NCBI GenBank assembly: GCA_963281255.1
Contig: OY725492.1
Coordinates: forward strand, 1,783,696-1,847,695
Direction of reading: 5' to 3'
Length of the DNA stretch: 64,000 nt
Origin: Aphrocallistes beatrix
Lineage: Eukaryota > Porifera > Hexactinellida > Sceptrulophora > Aphrocallistidae
The position numbers and the translations under genes were made by a program. This document shows, piece after piece, positions 11,174 to 22,218 of this stretch. Positions within the stretch are counted from its first letter, which is position 1; the number at the start of each line of letters is the position of its first letter. Below the pieces are notes generated by a model. The model made no database searches. It had not been told where the DNA came from and was given only the letters and a program-made list of their open reading frames with translations.

Positions 11174-12269
11174 TTATATGTCATTATCTGCTAAGTAGTC
11201 GAAAATATCTATTGGATATGATAAGAGTCCTATCGCATTAAGTGAATGTATTTAAATTTAATGATTATTGAAGAGTAAATTAAATACTCCCTGAATTATT
11301 AAATTCGTGAACCGTAAAAATTTTATTTGATATATGATGTAATAACAAAAAAGATAAATATATAAATGACAATTTAGACAAAAAAGACGCAAACTCAATC
11401 AACTTACTTTTCAATCTTTCAAAAATAGTATAATTAATATCTGACTAAATTATCTAAAATAATGAGTTGCCAAATAATGAGAATGTGTGTGTTTGTTTGC
11501 TTGCTTTCACGATTTAGAAATTCAGCCTACCTCATTATATTTTGGATCTAGTTTTAATTCTGCGACCGGTGCTGTTTTTCCTTAAAGTATGTATTTTGCA
11601 TAATATTATTTTATTTATTATATGTTATCATTATTTTACAGAATCATTTTAATTTTCTTGAAAGTAATGGCGATTTCTGCCCCTCTTTCTTGTATTCTCC
11701 CTTCTCTCTTTCCCCTTTTCCATTTTTTCATTCTTAAAATTGTCCCTTCTCCCAAATCCTGCTTGGGATCCTCACTGGGCGCTTTCTCGTTTACTTTTTC
11801 GTTTTCTTTAGGCATTGATTTTCATATTTGCATGTTTAATACTGTATTTTTAAAATTTCGACAAGGATTCATAGATATAATTAGTAAACTTTACAACGTA
11901 CCTGAAATACTGAAACGCTATAGGCTAAAGCATTTATTTCAACTTATCTCTTACAAAAATAGCACATGTGGAGCATAGCAAACTATCGGTCGAGGGATGA
12001 TTTTGCATTTATGAATAAAATCGTACATATACATATAAATGTCACAATAGATACATTGCTTTCTAAATTTAGGACTAAAAGAATCAACATAATCATTTTC
12101 AATGTCCTACTCCCGCAATTTTATACCTTTGATCTGAAAAAAATGAACTGTGCTGATTCTGAAATAATTTGACATTATTTGCTTGTTTCATTTTAACATT
12201 TTATCATTTAAATAAAAATATTAAGTATATGTGCATAAAAGAGTTCTAATAATATTATGTAAAGATCTC
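11174..12269. other. Intron between two related minisatellites
   Basis: Contains an 118-codon open frame (11622-11978) that begins hydrophobic, but no domain or splice context supports it as a gene. Confidence 0.4.
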
Positions 12270-12392
12270 AATCGTCTCGTGGTATATCTGCACGTAAGAG
12301 AGTGGACATTCGTCTCGTGGTATTTCTGTACGTAAGAGAGTGGACATTCGTCTCGTGGTATATCTGGACGTAAGATTGTATACATTCGTCCC
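12270..12392. repeat. Tandem repeat, 38-bp unit, about 3.2 copies
   Basis: CGTCTCGTGGTATATCTG recurs at 12273, 12311 and 12349, with a partial unit at 12387, exactly 38 bp apart. CTGCACGTAAGAGAGTGGAC aligns to CTGCAAGTAAGAAAGTAGAT of the 35-bp array. Confidence 0.92.
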
Positions 12393-13207
12393 ATACAGTT
12401 TGTAGATTATTACTTATCTACCTGGATGTTCATGAAATACGCTACATTAAAGAACTGTATCGAAATTTGGATTTTGATCATATTACTATTCAATTTACTA
12501 AGTTATATTAATATAATATGATTCCAAATTAATCATTGTTTCAAAAATAATTCAGTTTTAATATAATTCGCATTGCATTTCAATCAAGACTGAAAATAAA
12601 TTTTGAAAAGACTTAGTAATCATGTTTCAAAAGATACTTATAGTTCAATGGAATTTCGATTTGACGTGGCTTGAAATAGATTTCTAAAAGTAAAATCAAT
12701 ATGCAACTAATCGGAACTGATGAGAAAATCTTAATTAATGCGAGTTCGAACTAAATTAATCAAAGTTCAAGGTAGGAATCACATACTTATTAATCAATTC
12801 GGATCCAAGGTAATACCTCGATTTTAAAACAAAATTTAGGTATTTTGATTCAATTTAGGTATTTTGATTCAATTTAGGTGTCCACTAATCGCCGTTTTTG
12901 CTTATGAATATTTATATAGTGGAAAAACTAATAGTGCATGATAATAGAACTCACACTGATATATCGCCTTCAAAATACATAGGAATAAATCTATTAATTA
13001 AGAAGCATACCTATAAGCAGTTGAAATGTTCTCACAACGAATGCAATGAGTTATAATTACCCTCTTAGTAATCAATTAAATCAGTAATATAGTGATTGTA
13101 TTTGGTGTCATCTAATCGTGTCGAATGAGGTATTACACGATGTCTGTACTATTTTAGAGAGAAGAATATATTACATGAGTCGATACTACTTTAATTAATA
13201 ATAGTAT
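12393..13207. other. Intron, short duplication at 12833-12880
   Basis: TTTAGGTATTTTGATTCAA is repeated in tandem about 2.5 times at 12833-12880. Otherwise AT-rich with nothing recognised. Confidence 0.5.
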
Positions 13208-13698
13208 ACAAGCGCGCTTCGCTTGCTTCCGCTGTGCTGCTGGCAGACACTTTGTGTCCGCCGGAGGCGCCCTTTGGGCGCCTGGGCTCACATTTATTAA
13301 TAATATGGGGGTAACATCCCTAAATACGTCTGTCTCACTTTTAAAATTGATATCACTAGAAAATCATCAAATTTGTTAATTTTAAAATTTTTGATGCGTA
13401 ATGATGATGTCATAACAAAGTGATGAGTCATCATTTTGGATGATAGTTGTATCATATGTGAGATATATTAATATACACATTCTATTAAATTTTCAGCCTT
13501 CTATCACCTAAAATGGCTGAGTTATAGTTGAAAAACTGTAATTTCTAAATATCTAAAAGGTGATAATGTCGTCATAATTCGATGATGAGTTGACATTTTC
13601 GTCTGAACTCAGAACTTACTGGAGCCATAGCCAAAAGATTCCCACATGCCAAAAATCAGCTTTCTGTGCCTGGCAGTTTCTTCAATCAATTCGTTACA
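13208..13698 (+). repeat. R repeat, full length
   Basis: Starts ACAAGCGCGCTTCGCTTGCT and ends CAATCAATTCGTTACA, followed by (TA)n. The head contains GGCGCCCTTTGGGCGCC, a perfect hairpin. The body carries the conserved TCAGCCTTCTATCACCTAAA and TGGAGCCATAGCCAAAAGA words. Confidence 0.92.
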
Positions 13699-13718
13699 TA
13701 TATATATATATATATATA

Positions 13719-14190
13719 CAATCCCCGGACAAAAGTATTAGACCACCATAAAAACCTCTATACAAATAGTATTAAAGTGGGACTGTTCATAAACTAATGT
13801 ACTCAAACTGTAACAAATACTCTTTTTTGATTTTGAATTAGTAATCTACACATTTTATTCATTCATAATTGGGGGTCTCAACTCAATTGATAACTCCCAA
13901 GTTTTAAAAAATCTACCTTTGATACCTGATGCTACTTGTCCCTATTTACGGTCATTATATATGACGGCGAATTGCGACTTAAAGTGGCACAAGTTGATAA
14001 TTTTCTAAATGAGGATGGGTATTTGTGTTGAGAGTTTCAAAAATGAATAATTCGGATATGCAGTTTACGAATTTATAATAAAAAATAGAATTGTTCTTAC
14101 AGTTCCAATGTAATTCCCTTGTGAATATATCTTTTTTAATACTATTTGTATAGCGGTTTTCGTAGTGGTCGAATACTTTTGTTCGGGTTG
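13719..14190. mobile_element. Y1: palindromic Tc1-type MITE
   Basis: Left end CAATCCCCGGACAAAAGTAT and right end ATACTTTTGTTCGGGTTG are inverted copies. The palindromic arms continue through TAATACTATTTGTATAG-type sequence. It sits inside a TA microsatellite that follows an R repeat. No coding content. Its TATTAAAGT site is the equivalent of the TTAA at which X elements entered the second copy (Y2). Confidence 0.8.
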
Positions 14191-14439
14191 TGTATATACG
14201 TATATATATATACACACATGCACACATACACATTAATCGAGTTTTAATAGTAAGGATACTTACCAAATAGGAGATTTGTTGAGATAATTATACAGATGGT
14301 GGTAATTTTGCCATTTATTGTAGCTCAAAATAGAATCGGGGCGCTCAAAGGGGCCACACATGACATGACGTCAGGAAAGGCGCCACTTACAAGAAATCCA
14401 GCTAGCCAGCTTTCAAATCCTGATTTCGTCAGCACAAAA
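14191..14439. repeat. Microsatellite plus M motif, then unassigned
   Basis: TA/CA units lead to CATTAATCGAGTTTTAATAG at about 14231-14256. The next 170 bp up to the Helitron relic are unassigned. Confidence 0.6.
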
Positions 14440-15371
14440 ATTCTTATGAGCTACTGTAATAAAATGGATCGAAATGGTATAGTATGTCGCTGTTGTGTAG
14501 TCGATGTAATACTACACCCAACCAACCTCTGACCATTAATGGTAGGGTCATACAGGGAAAGAGTGGGTACCATATTGTGTGCATAAATGTTGTCCATTCT
14601 CCAAAACTGGTGATCATTATTACTTGTAGTTGCATTGATCACTAAAATATCTAGATTCGCTAGAGCACCTAAAATAGCTAATTCTACTTTTGTACCCCAT
14701 TCGTTAGGAATGTTGATTAGCTCAAAATGATCGTCCAACTCCTCTTCACTTGTAATGCCTGACATGTGCATGAAATTTAAGGTGTACTGGACTATTACAT
14801 AATTTTGTAATCAATTTTGATTTCAAATCGTCGTAATGTTTCTCAGGACCAAATATGATTTGAGATAAAGGACGGTGAAGACAATCACCGTCTCCAATGA
14901 CCAGGACACAGATTTAAAGTATCCCCAAACATTTGTGATAGCCGTATTCGTAGAGATCTATAATATAGTCCTAAACAGCTATCAATAATATTTACAAAAG
15001 TGTTCTCATAGGCTGCAATCAACTCAGGATCTATGTCAATACTTATGGCTAACTGATCCTTCATGTTCAGTGAGAAGCGATCGACAGTACCTGTTAGACA
15101 TAGTACTACTGCTGCTCTAATAGGAATTGAGGTTTGACTGGAGCTGGACCCCTGTCATCCCTGTCATCTTCATAGTGGTTCCTCAAGTCTGCAGTAGAAA
15201 ATGAAATTTCACTCAATGATATATCCATTTGAGAAAGCTCCATGGTATCATTAAGGAATGGATTGATATTATGGTTTTGGAATACCTCACGGCAGACTAC
15301 ATTCCTAATCCAAACGCCACCCTAAGTGGAATATTTTGCTCCGCAAACCATGACTTTCAAGCCCTTAGGGT
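14440..15371 (-). pseudogene. Helitron relic: helicase C-terminus and OTU protease domain
   Basis: On the minus strand, PKGLKVMVCGAKYS continues the helicase frame that stops at the LTR element (17799), so this is the same gene. The linker VDRFSLNMKDQLAISIDIDP leads to GDGDCLHRPLSQIIFG, the Cys-box of an OTU (ovarian tumour) cysteine protease. A downstream block NEWGTKVELAILGALANLDI fits the conserved helix of OTU proteins. OTU domains are known in some animal Helitrons. Frameshifts near 14770 and 14880, and an internal stop after KYS, show it is dead. Its catalytic His region near the C-terminus cannot be confirmed. Confidence 0.62.
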
Positions 15372-15560
15372 TGTCAAGGTTAGTTTGATAAACCTAAATA
15401 TTTATTGAAAGCACACTCACACAGTTACAAAAATAATAGTGAACAGCATTAAGACTGACTATGCTTGGTTGCTTATACTATACTAGTCCCTATTGTTAAG
15501 ATATCTAAACTACGCCTAACTATCGCTACGTCGTACTAGTGTTGCTATGGATACTTCACA
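15372..15560 (-). repeat. 3' LTR
   Basis: Nearly identical to the other LTR from TGATAAACCTAA through GGATACTTCACA, with a few substitutions and small indels. The first 14 bases differ more (TGTCAAGGTTAG against TGTAACAGGTACG). Confidence 0.88.
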
Positions 15561-16691
15561 CCACTCTCCCCTCCATTAGTGGTAGGACCGTCCTCTGTCA
15601 CCCAATCACCATACCGATCTGGGGGTCTACGTAGTCTCTTCGGCCTTGTTTGTTCTGGTATGGCAAAGTCGATCGTTCTTTGGTAAGTCGTTTGAGCGTT
15701 GCATAGCCCAAACGGCATTACGCAGAACTCGAACTGACCCTGGGGCGTTATGAAGGCGGTTTTCTCACGATCTTCCTCGGTGATCGGAATGCTCCAATAG
15801 GCACTCGCCCCGTCTAGTGTAGAATAATATTCGCAACCGCTCAATTTGTCTAGGATATCCCGGACCTCGGGTAGTGGGTATGAGTCTTTCTTCGTAAGGT
15901 CGTTTAACCCCCTGTAGTCAACAACGAACCTTAGAGTTTGGTCTCTTTCGGACGAGGATTACTCTGGATGCCCACGGCGACGTCGATTCCCATATGATCC
16001 CGTTCTCTAGCATCTGTTTCACTTGCAGGTTGATCTCTCTTTCAGTTTGGGGCGATACCCTAACATTCCTAGATTTCACCGACTGTGCGTTTTCCGTATC
16101 TATTATATGACGGGCTATGTGGGTAGTATTCGGTTTCTTTGGGTTAATAGCGAATACGTCGGGATATTCTCCTAGGAGTTTAAGGAGTTCGGCCTTGTGG
16201 TTCGGTTTCAGTCCAGGGTTTATTTTCCAACCTGAGTCCGGATGATTAGGCTCATCTTCGTTCGCTGGTCCAGTAATGCTGCTGGTGATTGCCCTCGAAA
16301 TAGGTTGTCCCCCGATAATGCTAGCTTCAGACTGTATCCAGTTGTCTCCCAATCTTATCCGGTGGTTGTCCCAATCAAATTCAACCGAGTTGAATTTCTT
16401 GAGAAAGTCTCTACCCAGAATTATGGTGGGTTCGTTGCTATCAAGAACTAAGAATGCGTTTTGTACTTTATTCCCATCTCCGATATTTACTGTAATTTCT
16501 GTTCTCCCTAGGGTTGGCACGGGAGATGCCCCCACTCCATAAACTCGGCTAGGACATTTCGTATATTCTCTGCCTATTTTCTGAAGCGATTTAAAATCGA
16601 CAATCGATGGATTGGCGCCTGAATCTAAAAGTGCGAGTTTACTATGTCCGTTTAGTCTAACTTCAACTACAGCTCCGACTGTTCCGTCCAT
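15545..16691 (-). pseudogene. Retrotransposon pol: protease, start of RT, integrase tail
   Basis: The frame from 16691 opens with an aspartic protease; LALLDSGANPSIV is the active site and ILGRDFLKKF the flap-end motif. RT begins with a VSPQTEREINLQVKQML-type block and breaks near 15918. It resumes in another frame as STLDGASAYWSIPI and MPFGLCNAQTTYQR (15844-15690). After that the sequence jumps to TRPKRLRRPPDRYGDWV, which in Gypsy elements is the end of the polyprotein, after integrase. The YxDD catalytic block of RT, RNase H and integrase are therefore absent. The element cannot transpose by itself. Confidence 0.85.
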
Positions 16692-17595
16692 CCTCCCACA
16701 TTCGATACTGCGTCAGTATCGAGGCACATGATCTGTCTCTTCGTACGACAATCTCTCCGGTGGTGACCCTGCCGACCACAACTTTGACAATATTGTCGAG
16801 GACAGTTCCGTTGAAAATGGTTTGGCTCGCCACACAAGTAACACAGAAGCCTTTGACCTTTCTCTGTCATCTGTTTATTCGCGTTATATGGTCTGCTGAT
16901 AACGGATTGTCTCGCTTGCCTGGCGTACTGGACACTGTTAATAGTTCCCACATTAGGATGCTCTGTTGGCGAGTGAGGTTCTTGAGGGGTTTGAGCTCCT
17001 TTCGGGATCACCTCTTCTAGCACTGGTTGTGCCACCATTACACGACTCAGGTCACGATGTCCTCTATCGAGTGCTATACCTTTCTCAGTCAATGATTTCC
17101 GCACGGCTTGATGAAAACGCGAGCTATTCCTTTAGTGACTTCTTCCTTTTCGACTACCCAATCTTTCATTGGGCCTTGTACGGGTGGAGGTAGCTGACCT
17201 GTTAACAAAAGGCATGCCATGCGCAGCGGAGCACCTGCTTCTTCCGCCGCAGTCCTCAGTTCGTAGAAGTAGTCGTCTATGGGAGTTCCGACTTCCCACT
17301 CCTTACGACACAGATTCACCATCGACTGCTGGGGGTCAATTGGGGAGTCAAGATTACTGGTCAAGACTTCGAAGGCGTCTTCCAGATGCATGCCTTCGTT
17401 GACTATGTCTTTTATAAGTTCTTTCTCGGCAGGTCGTCTGCACACATATGCTGGAAGTAGTCCAACTGCGAGCTTGTCTCCTCCTTCTTGCGCGAGGAGT
17501 GGGGTTACTGCGGCTCTGAACAGTTTCTCCCAAGAGGCGATCCTTTCTCCACTCTGTAGGGGTGGTATGTTTAAGTTCGCGAACGGAGTAGCCAT
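16667..17595 (-). pseudogene. Retrotransposon gag with two CCHC knuckles
   Basis: The first frame starts MATPFANLNIPPLQSGE at 17595, close to the 5' LTR, and holds a capsid-like helical region. Around 17100 the reading moves to a second frame (17104-16667) that carries two zinc knuckles, CYLCGEPNHFQRNC and CQSCGRQGHHRRDC. The Gag-Pol overlap is near 16680. The change of frame inside gag may be a mutation rather than programmed, since one intact gag is usual in Gypsy elements. Confidence 0.82.
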
Positions 17596-17611
17596 CGTGA
17601 GTGAGTATTTT

Positions 17612-17798
17612 TGTAACAGGTACGTTTGATAAACCTAAGTATTTATTGAAAGCACACTCACACAGTTACAAAAATAATAGTGAACAGCATTAAGACTGAC
17701 TATGCTCGGTTGCTTATATACTAGTCCCTATTGTTAAGATATCTAAACTACGCCTAACTATCGCTACGTCGTACTAGTGTTGCTATGGATACTTCACA
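17612..17798 (-). repeat. 5' LTR
   Basis: Starts TGTAACAGGTACG and ends GGATACTTCACA on the plus strand, followed by the GGGT duplication. The gag start codon lies 17 bases beyond its inner edge, leaving little room for a primer-binding site. Confidence 0.88.
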
Positions 17799-18446
17799 GG
17801 GTTCTTAACTCGACTCAGGGCAACGTACAACTGCCCATGACTGAATATAGCATCAGGAGATGGTGAAAAGATACCAACAGATTCTTGGCTCTGCCCCTGC
17901 CCTTTTTTAATTGTTATACAATAAGCAGGGCAAATTGGAAATTGCTCCCGTCTGAGAACAAATGGAAAATCTGTTTCAGAAGGAGTCATTATAATGCGAA
18001 GAATAAGCACTTGTTTGCCACAATGGATACCGCAATTTCAGCATCAATAACATTATTTTAAAATGTTCTAATTGACATTCGGGTACCATTACACATCCCA
18101 TTCATGGGATCGAGACTCCGCAATAGTATAATTAACGCATACTCCTTAAGGTAGAGGCGGTGTGGAGGCAAGCTAGTAGGCGTAATAGAATTAAGATATT
18201 CAGTAGGATACATAGCTACCTGACTGGTATTTACTGAGTCTGCACTCAGTAATACCTTTGCTTCTCCAGGAAATTGATCTATCACATATTTATTTATCGT
18301 TTCAGCTGTCTCGTTTTTAGGAGACATCATAATACGTGGTGTGATGTAATCATGATCATTAAAGTGTTATTTAATGTTACCATATATATCAGTGGCTAAG
18401 TCTGCAATAAAATCACCACGTTCTACATATTTGTGATCTACTAAAT
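17799..18446 (-). pseudogene. Helitron relic: Pif1-type helicase C-terminal half
   Basis: Two frames. The upstream one (18330-18058) holds MMSPKNETAETINKYVIDQ, LLSADSVNTSQVAMYPTEYL and FLNSITPTSLPPH-like text of Helitron helicases. The downstream one (18010-17803) holds RREQFPICPAYCITIKKGQG and GQLYVALSRVKNP, helicase motif VI. The frames are offset by a break near 18040. The sequence is bounded by the hAT at 18447 and the LTR element at 17798. Confidence 0.85.
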
Positions 18447-18810
18447 CAGGGGTTCTCAAATAGGGGTACGCGTACCCCTGGGGGTACGTCAACACTTTTT
18501 ATAGGGGGTACGCCGATGTTTAACAAAATAATATCAATTCGGTTATAATAAATTTCGCCCCACTCCAGCATCCCAACAGACCAGCACTTACAAAGTAAAT
18601 TGATATTAGTATACTTAGTTAAAATATATCGGTTGCAATGGTTTCTTCAATAATTATAATTATTAGTTATCACCTGTGCTATTGTTTATGGTTATGCTAT
18701 TAAGGATTCCATTATCTCTACATACCTATGTGTCACCCCATGTCAATTTGCATATCACACCTACCCGTGTATAGAAAGAAGTATTCTTACAAAGTATAAA
18801 ACGTAAATAC

Positions 18811-20694
18811 TTGATTGAACCAGTATTCGTTTGTGACCTTGACAATTTACGCTTTAACAAAATTATTATGGAATCTGCTAAGAAACGGAAGTATAATGAG
18901 GATTATATCAAGTACGAATTTACATTCATACTTAAAGAGGGGCAGGAACTACCACAATGTGTAGTTTGTTGTAAGGTGTTATCTGAGAGCTCGATGAAAC
19001 CAAGTTTTCTAAAACGCCATTTAAGCGGATGCCACCCTGATCTTGCAACTAAAGATATCGATTTCTTTAAGCACGAAGAGGTCGGAGTAAAGCGAATCCG
19101 TCTCGATCATGGAGGGCAATTCAGTCAACAGACTCAGGCGGGCGTTCGTGCATCGTACATGGTGGCTTTGCGCATCGCTCAGGCGAAGAAACCGCATACA
19201 ATTGCAGAGAACCTTATACTCCCCTGTTGCAAGGACATCCTGCATTGCGTTCTGGGAGATAGTGCTGAAAAGAAACTCGCTTCTCTATCGTTCTCCAACG
19301 ACACCATTAAGCGCAGGATTAGAGATATGGCAGATGACGTTGAGCAGCAGATAGTTGCTGAGATTCTGGGAGCTCCTTTGAACACTTTTTCAATTCTACC
19401 TGATGAGTCAACTGATGTTTCTAGTTGTTGTGCACAACTACTGGTATTTGCACGGTACATTAAAGATGGGGACTTTAAGGAAGAGTTCCTATTTTGTCAG
19501 TGCCTGGAGACATCTACGAAAGGAGAAGATATCTTTCAGCGGTCTCTGATTATTTCGAAAAGATGGGACTATCCTGGAAGAGCGTTTCTGCTTGCACAAC
19601 AGATGGTGCACCTGGCTATGCTAGGGATTCATTCAGGATTTCGAGCTCGAGTAAAGAGAGTCAATCCAGTCTCGAAACACAATCATTGTATGATACATCG
19701 ATATGCTCTTACATCTAAAACACTTCCATCACATCTAAAACACTTCCATCACATCTAAAACACTTCCATCACATCTAAAACTTGTTCTTGACGATATTGT
19801 AACCATGGTCAATTTTATCAAGTCCAGTGCTTTGAATACACGTATGTTCCGCCTATTGTGCCAAGAAATAGATAGTGACCATGAAAATTTACTCTTCTAT
19901 ACTGAAGTTCGTTGGCTGTCACGCGGGAACATGCTCTCTCGAGTAAGTTCACTGAAAAACCAATTGCTTGAATTCTTTGAACGCGATGGGAAAGAGAAGT
20001 CAAAAATATTTTTCAATAAACTCTCAGATAAAGAATGGCTGAAAAAACTCGCATACTTAACTGACATTTTCACGCGTATAAACTTGCTCAACAAGTCACT
20101 CCAGGGACGGTTTACTACCATAATTGATTTTGTGGACAGGATTCGGGCATTTCTTATGAAACTAGAACTCTGGGAAGCTAAAGTAAGCGTTGGAGAGTTA
20201 GATTTCTTTAAAACTTGTCAGCAGCTTTTGGAGATACTACAGATCAGAGTCTATGTACTCTAGTAAAGGCTCATCTATCCTCATTACGCAATGAACTTCA
20301 GGATTTCTTCCCAGATCTGAGCGATTCGGACATGAAAATGATTCGAAATCCATTTATCTTGGATGTAACTTCGATACCTGACATACTCCAAGAAGAATTT
20401 GTTGAACTAATCAACGATTCCAATGCCAGAGATAAATTCGAAACACTCTCACTCACCAAGTTTTGGTGCGAAATGAGCGTGATGTATCCCAACGTGGCAA
20501 AAATAGCTGTAAAACCCTTATTAATGTTTCCCAGCACTTATCTCTGTGAGCAAGGATTTTCTTCGCTCTTTCTAATCAAGAACAAATTTCGAGCGCGGAT
20601 CGCAGTCGAAGATGATCTCCGTCTGGCCCTTACGAAAACTGTACCACGAATTGATAACCTACTGCGCAAAATGCAAGCACATCCATCCCATTAA
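18811..20694 (+). pseudogene. hAT transposase (ZBED5 / GTF2IRD2-like), broken twice
   Basis: Three frames in order. 18811-19758: a BED zinc finger (PQCVVCCKVLSESSMKPSFL, KRHLSGCHP), then LPDESTDVSSCCAQLLVFAR with conserved catalytic-core text, up to HNHCMIHRYAL. 19805-20263: VNFIKSSALNTRMFRLLC, EVRWLSRGNMLSRV. 20215-20694: the C-terminal hAT dimerisation region with MFPSTYLCEQGFSSLFLIKN. The most upstream ATG of the first frame may be too early; MESAKKRKYNEDYIKYEF at 18869 is the more family-like start. The first break comes from expansion of a 20-bp tandem repeat (19711-19780), the second from a small indel near 20220. Confidence 0.9.
19711..19780 (+). repeat. 20-bp tandem expansion within transposase
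   Basis: TCTAAAACACTTCCATCACA is present three times, followed by a partial unit. Two extra units add 40 bp, which is not a multiple of three and shifts the frame. Confidence 0.92.
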
Positions 20695-20868
20695 TTCATT
20701 TTGCGCTATATTTCTATATTAATAAAACAAGTATATTCTGCACAACTGGGTTAAAGGGATTGTAAATATAATATTTATAAAGTAAGGTTGTGATCCATTT
20801 GAAGGGGTACGAACCGCATAAAATCCTGCTTTAAGGGTACACAATGAGGAAATGTTTGAGAACTGCTG

Positions 20869-22218
20869 TACTAAATGAATCATGTTATTCTCATCATGAA
20901 TATCAGTACCTTCTCCTACCCTCAATAAAAGGTCAGAGAAGTTACTCACCTATTCATGATCCTGACTTGAATCCATTCGAAGACGCATATTTATGGTCAA
21001 TTTCATCACTTTGACATGGTGCCAAAGTGAAGATCTGTTGAGGCAGGCTGATACGATCTCCGCCCTCGATCCACGCCAAATGATAAGTAGGATTTGTCGG
21101 AAGTCACCTCCAAATGCAAACGAATGGTTATATGCACTCAACTGGTCCGGGTTCAGTAAACTCACATTGGTATGCAATTATGGCTAGTTCAGGTGCATCA
21201 TACGCAAGTTCATCTTGAATGATGCGCGGTAGATCAAATGGACTCCTATCTTGAATGGGGATAGGCATTCCAGGATAATCGGATAAAGATTTCCATGCTT
21301 TTCTAAGCGATTCTCAATATCTAGTAACGTACTATTCAAAATAGATGCATTCAATTCGACATTTGGAAAAAGAATTATAGCACAAAGTAGAAATCCTCTG
21401 TTAGAGATGCATTATGCTTATTCCACAGTGCTAATGGATCACAGAGCTTATTAAACAGAAGAATAGTGACGAATAACTGTCGCAGTTGTGCTGGAATAGC
21501 ACATGTAGCGGCCTCAATGAGACAGTCAACGTACTCCTGGCCATCTTCCAACAGGCCTCGTCTACGGCACGCCTTCTTAAAGGTAGTGCAGACTGTGCCA
21601 TCAGGGAGAGTGCGGATATCCTGGTAACAGGTACAGCCTGTTTCATGGTTAAAGAGCATTCTGAGGAAGTAACGCTCTCCTTCACCGGAATGGGCGGAAT
21701 GGACACGACCTATCATGTTACCATGCCCTTTCAATCTTTCGTTCCACTCACGTTTGGATTTATTACATACAAACTCATCAGGGAAGTTGGTGTATGTGAG
21801 CTTGCGAGCACTAAGGTATTTTTGGTTAGCCAAAAAACATCATGTAAAGGTGGTATCCCTCTGTCTACGAAGAACCACCTGCAAGTCAAATCTCCGGTAA
21901 ATACGACAGGCTGCTGATGCTCCAGATGTAGAACTAACCTCATGACATGTGGTAGGTTAGAATGAAGTTCATACGCAAAGAGTCGATAGCATGATTCAGT
22001 TGCAGAAACATAATGTGCTTCAAAATAAAATACTATCTCGTCGATGTCCATGGCTGCTTTGTTAGTGCTACTTCCAGCACTATCACCAATGCGAAATTCG
22101 ACAATAGCTCTATCATGGCCCTTATACACATACTTGTAGAGGGATTTAACTGCAATAATTGTAGAGCAAATCAATATTTATATGAGCATTGTATTTTAAA
22201 AGTAATAAGGGTTGTATG
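20869..22218 (-). pseudogene. Helitron relic: end of Rep domain, linker, broken helicase start
   Basis: Read on the minus strand. 22174-21731 carries ICSTIIAVKSLYKYVYKGHD, which includes the Rep catalytic Tyr region, then HYVSATESCYRLFAYELH and LHLEHQQPVVF. 21833-21375 continues with HSGEGERYFLRMLFNHETG and YQDIRTLPDGTVC in another frame. 21177-20950 opens the helicase with LLNPDQLSAYN but jumps straight to FGGDFRQIL, so the Walker A and Walker B segments are deleted. 20949-20870 has FSDLLLRVGEGT. Pieces at both ends continue across the two hAT insertions. Confidence 0.85.

Larger units (their letters stand above)
15372..17798 (-). mobile_element. Gypsy-like LTR retrotransposon, internally deleted
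   Basis: The two LTRs (15372-15560 and 17612-17798) start TG and end CA, and a 4-bp duplication GGGT flanks the element (15368-15371 and 17799-17802). It is 2.4 kb, less than half the usual length, because most of pol is gone. Genes read on the minus strand, so the LTR at 17612 is the 5' one. Removing the element restores an uninterrupted helicase frame in the host Helitron, confirming the insertion point. Confidence 0.9.
18447..20868 (+). mobile_element. hAT transposon, ZBED5-like, with TSD
   Basis: The ends are CAGGGGTTCTCAAA (18447) and TTTGAGAACTGCTG (20868), imperfect inverted repeats. Perfect 8-bp duplications TACTAAAT flank it (18439-18446 and 20869-20876). GGGGTACG words cluster near both ends and may be transposase-binding sites. 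It is inserted in the helicase part of the Helitron. Confidence 0.93.

Noticed and set aside
11622..11978. 118-codon hydrophobic open frame as a gene
   Set aside because: No recognisable domain, no convincing splice or promoter context, and it lies inside a large intron; the composition looks like chance in pyrimidine-rich DNA.
11077..12392. Hammerhead ribozyme in the 35/38-bp tandem units
   Set aside because: Short words such as GATGAAAC and GACGAA suggested it, but a full CTGATGA...GAAA...GTC core with pairable stems is not present on either strand.
15372..17798. Endogenous retrovirus with envelope
   Set aside because: Only gag and a deleted pol are present; there is no envelope frame, and the features are those of a Gypsy-type retrotransposon.
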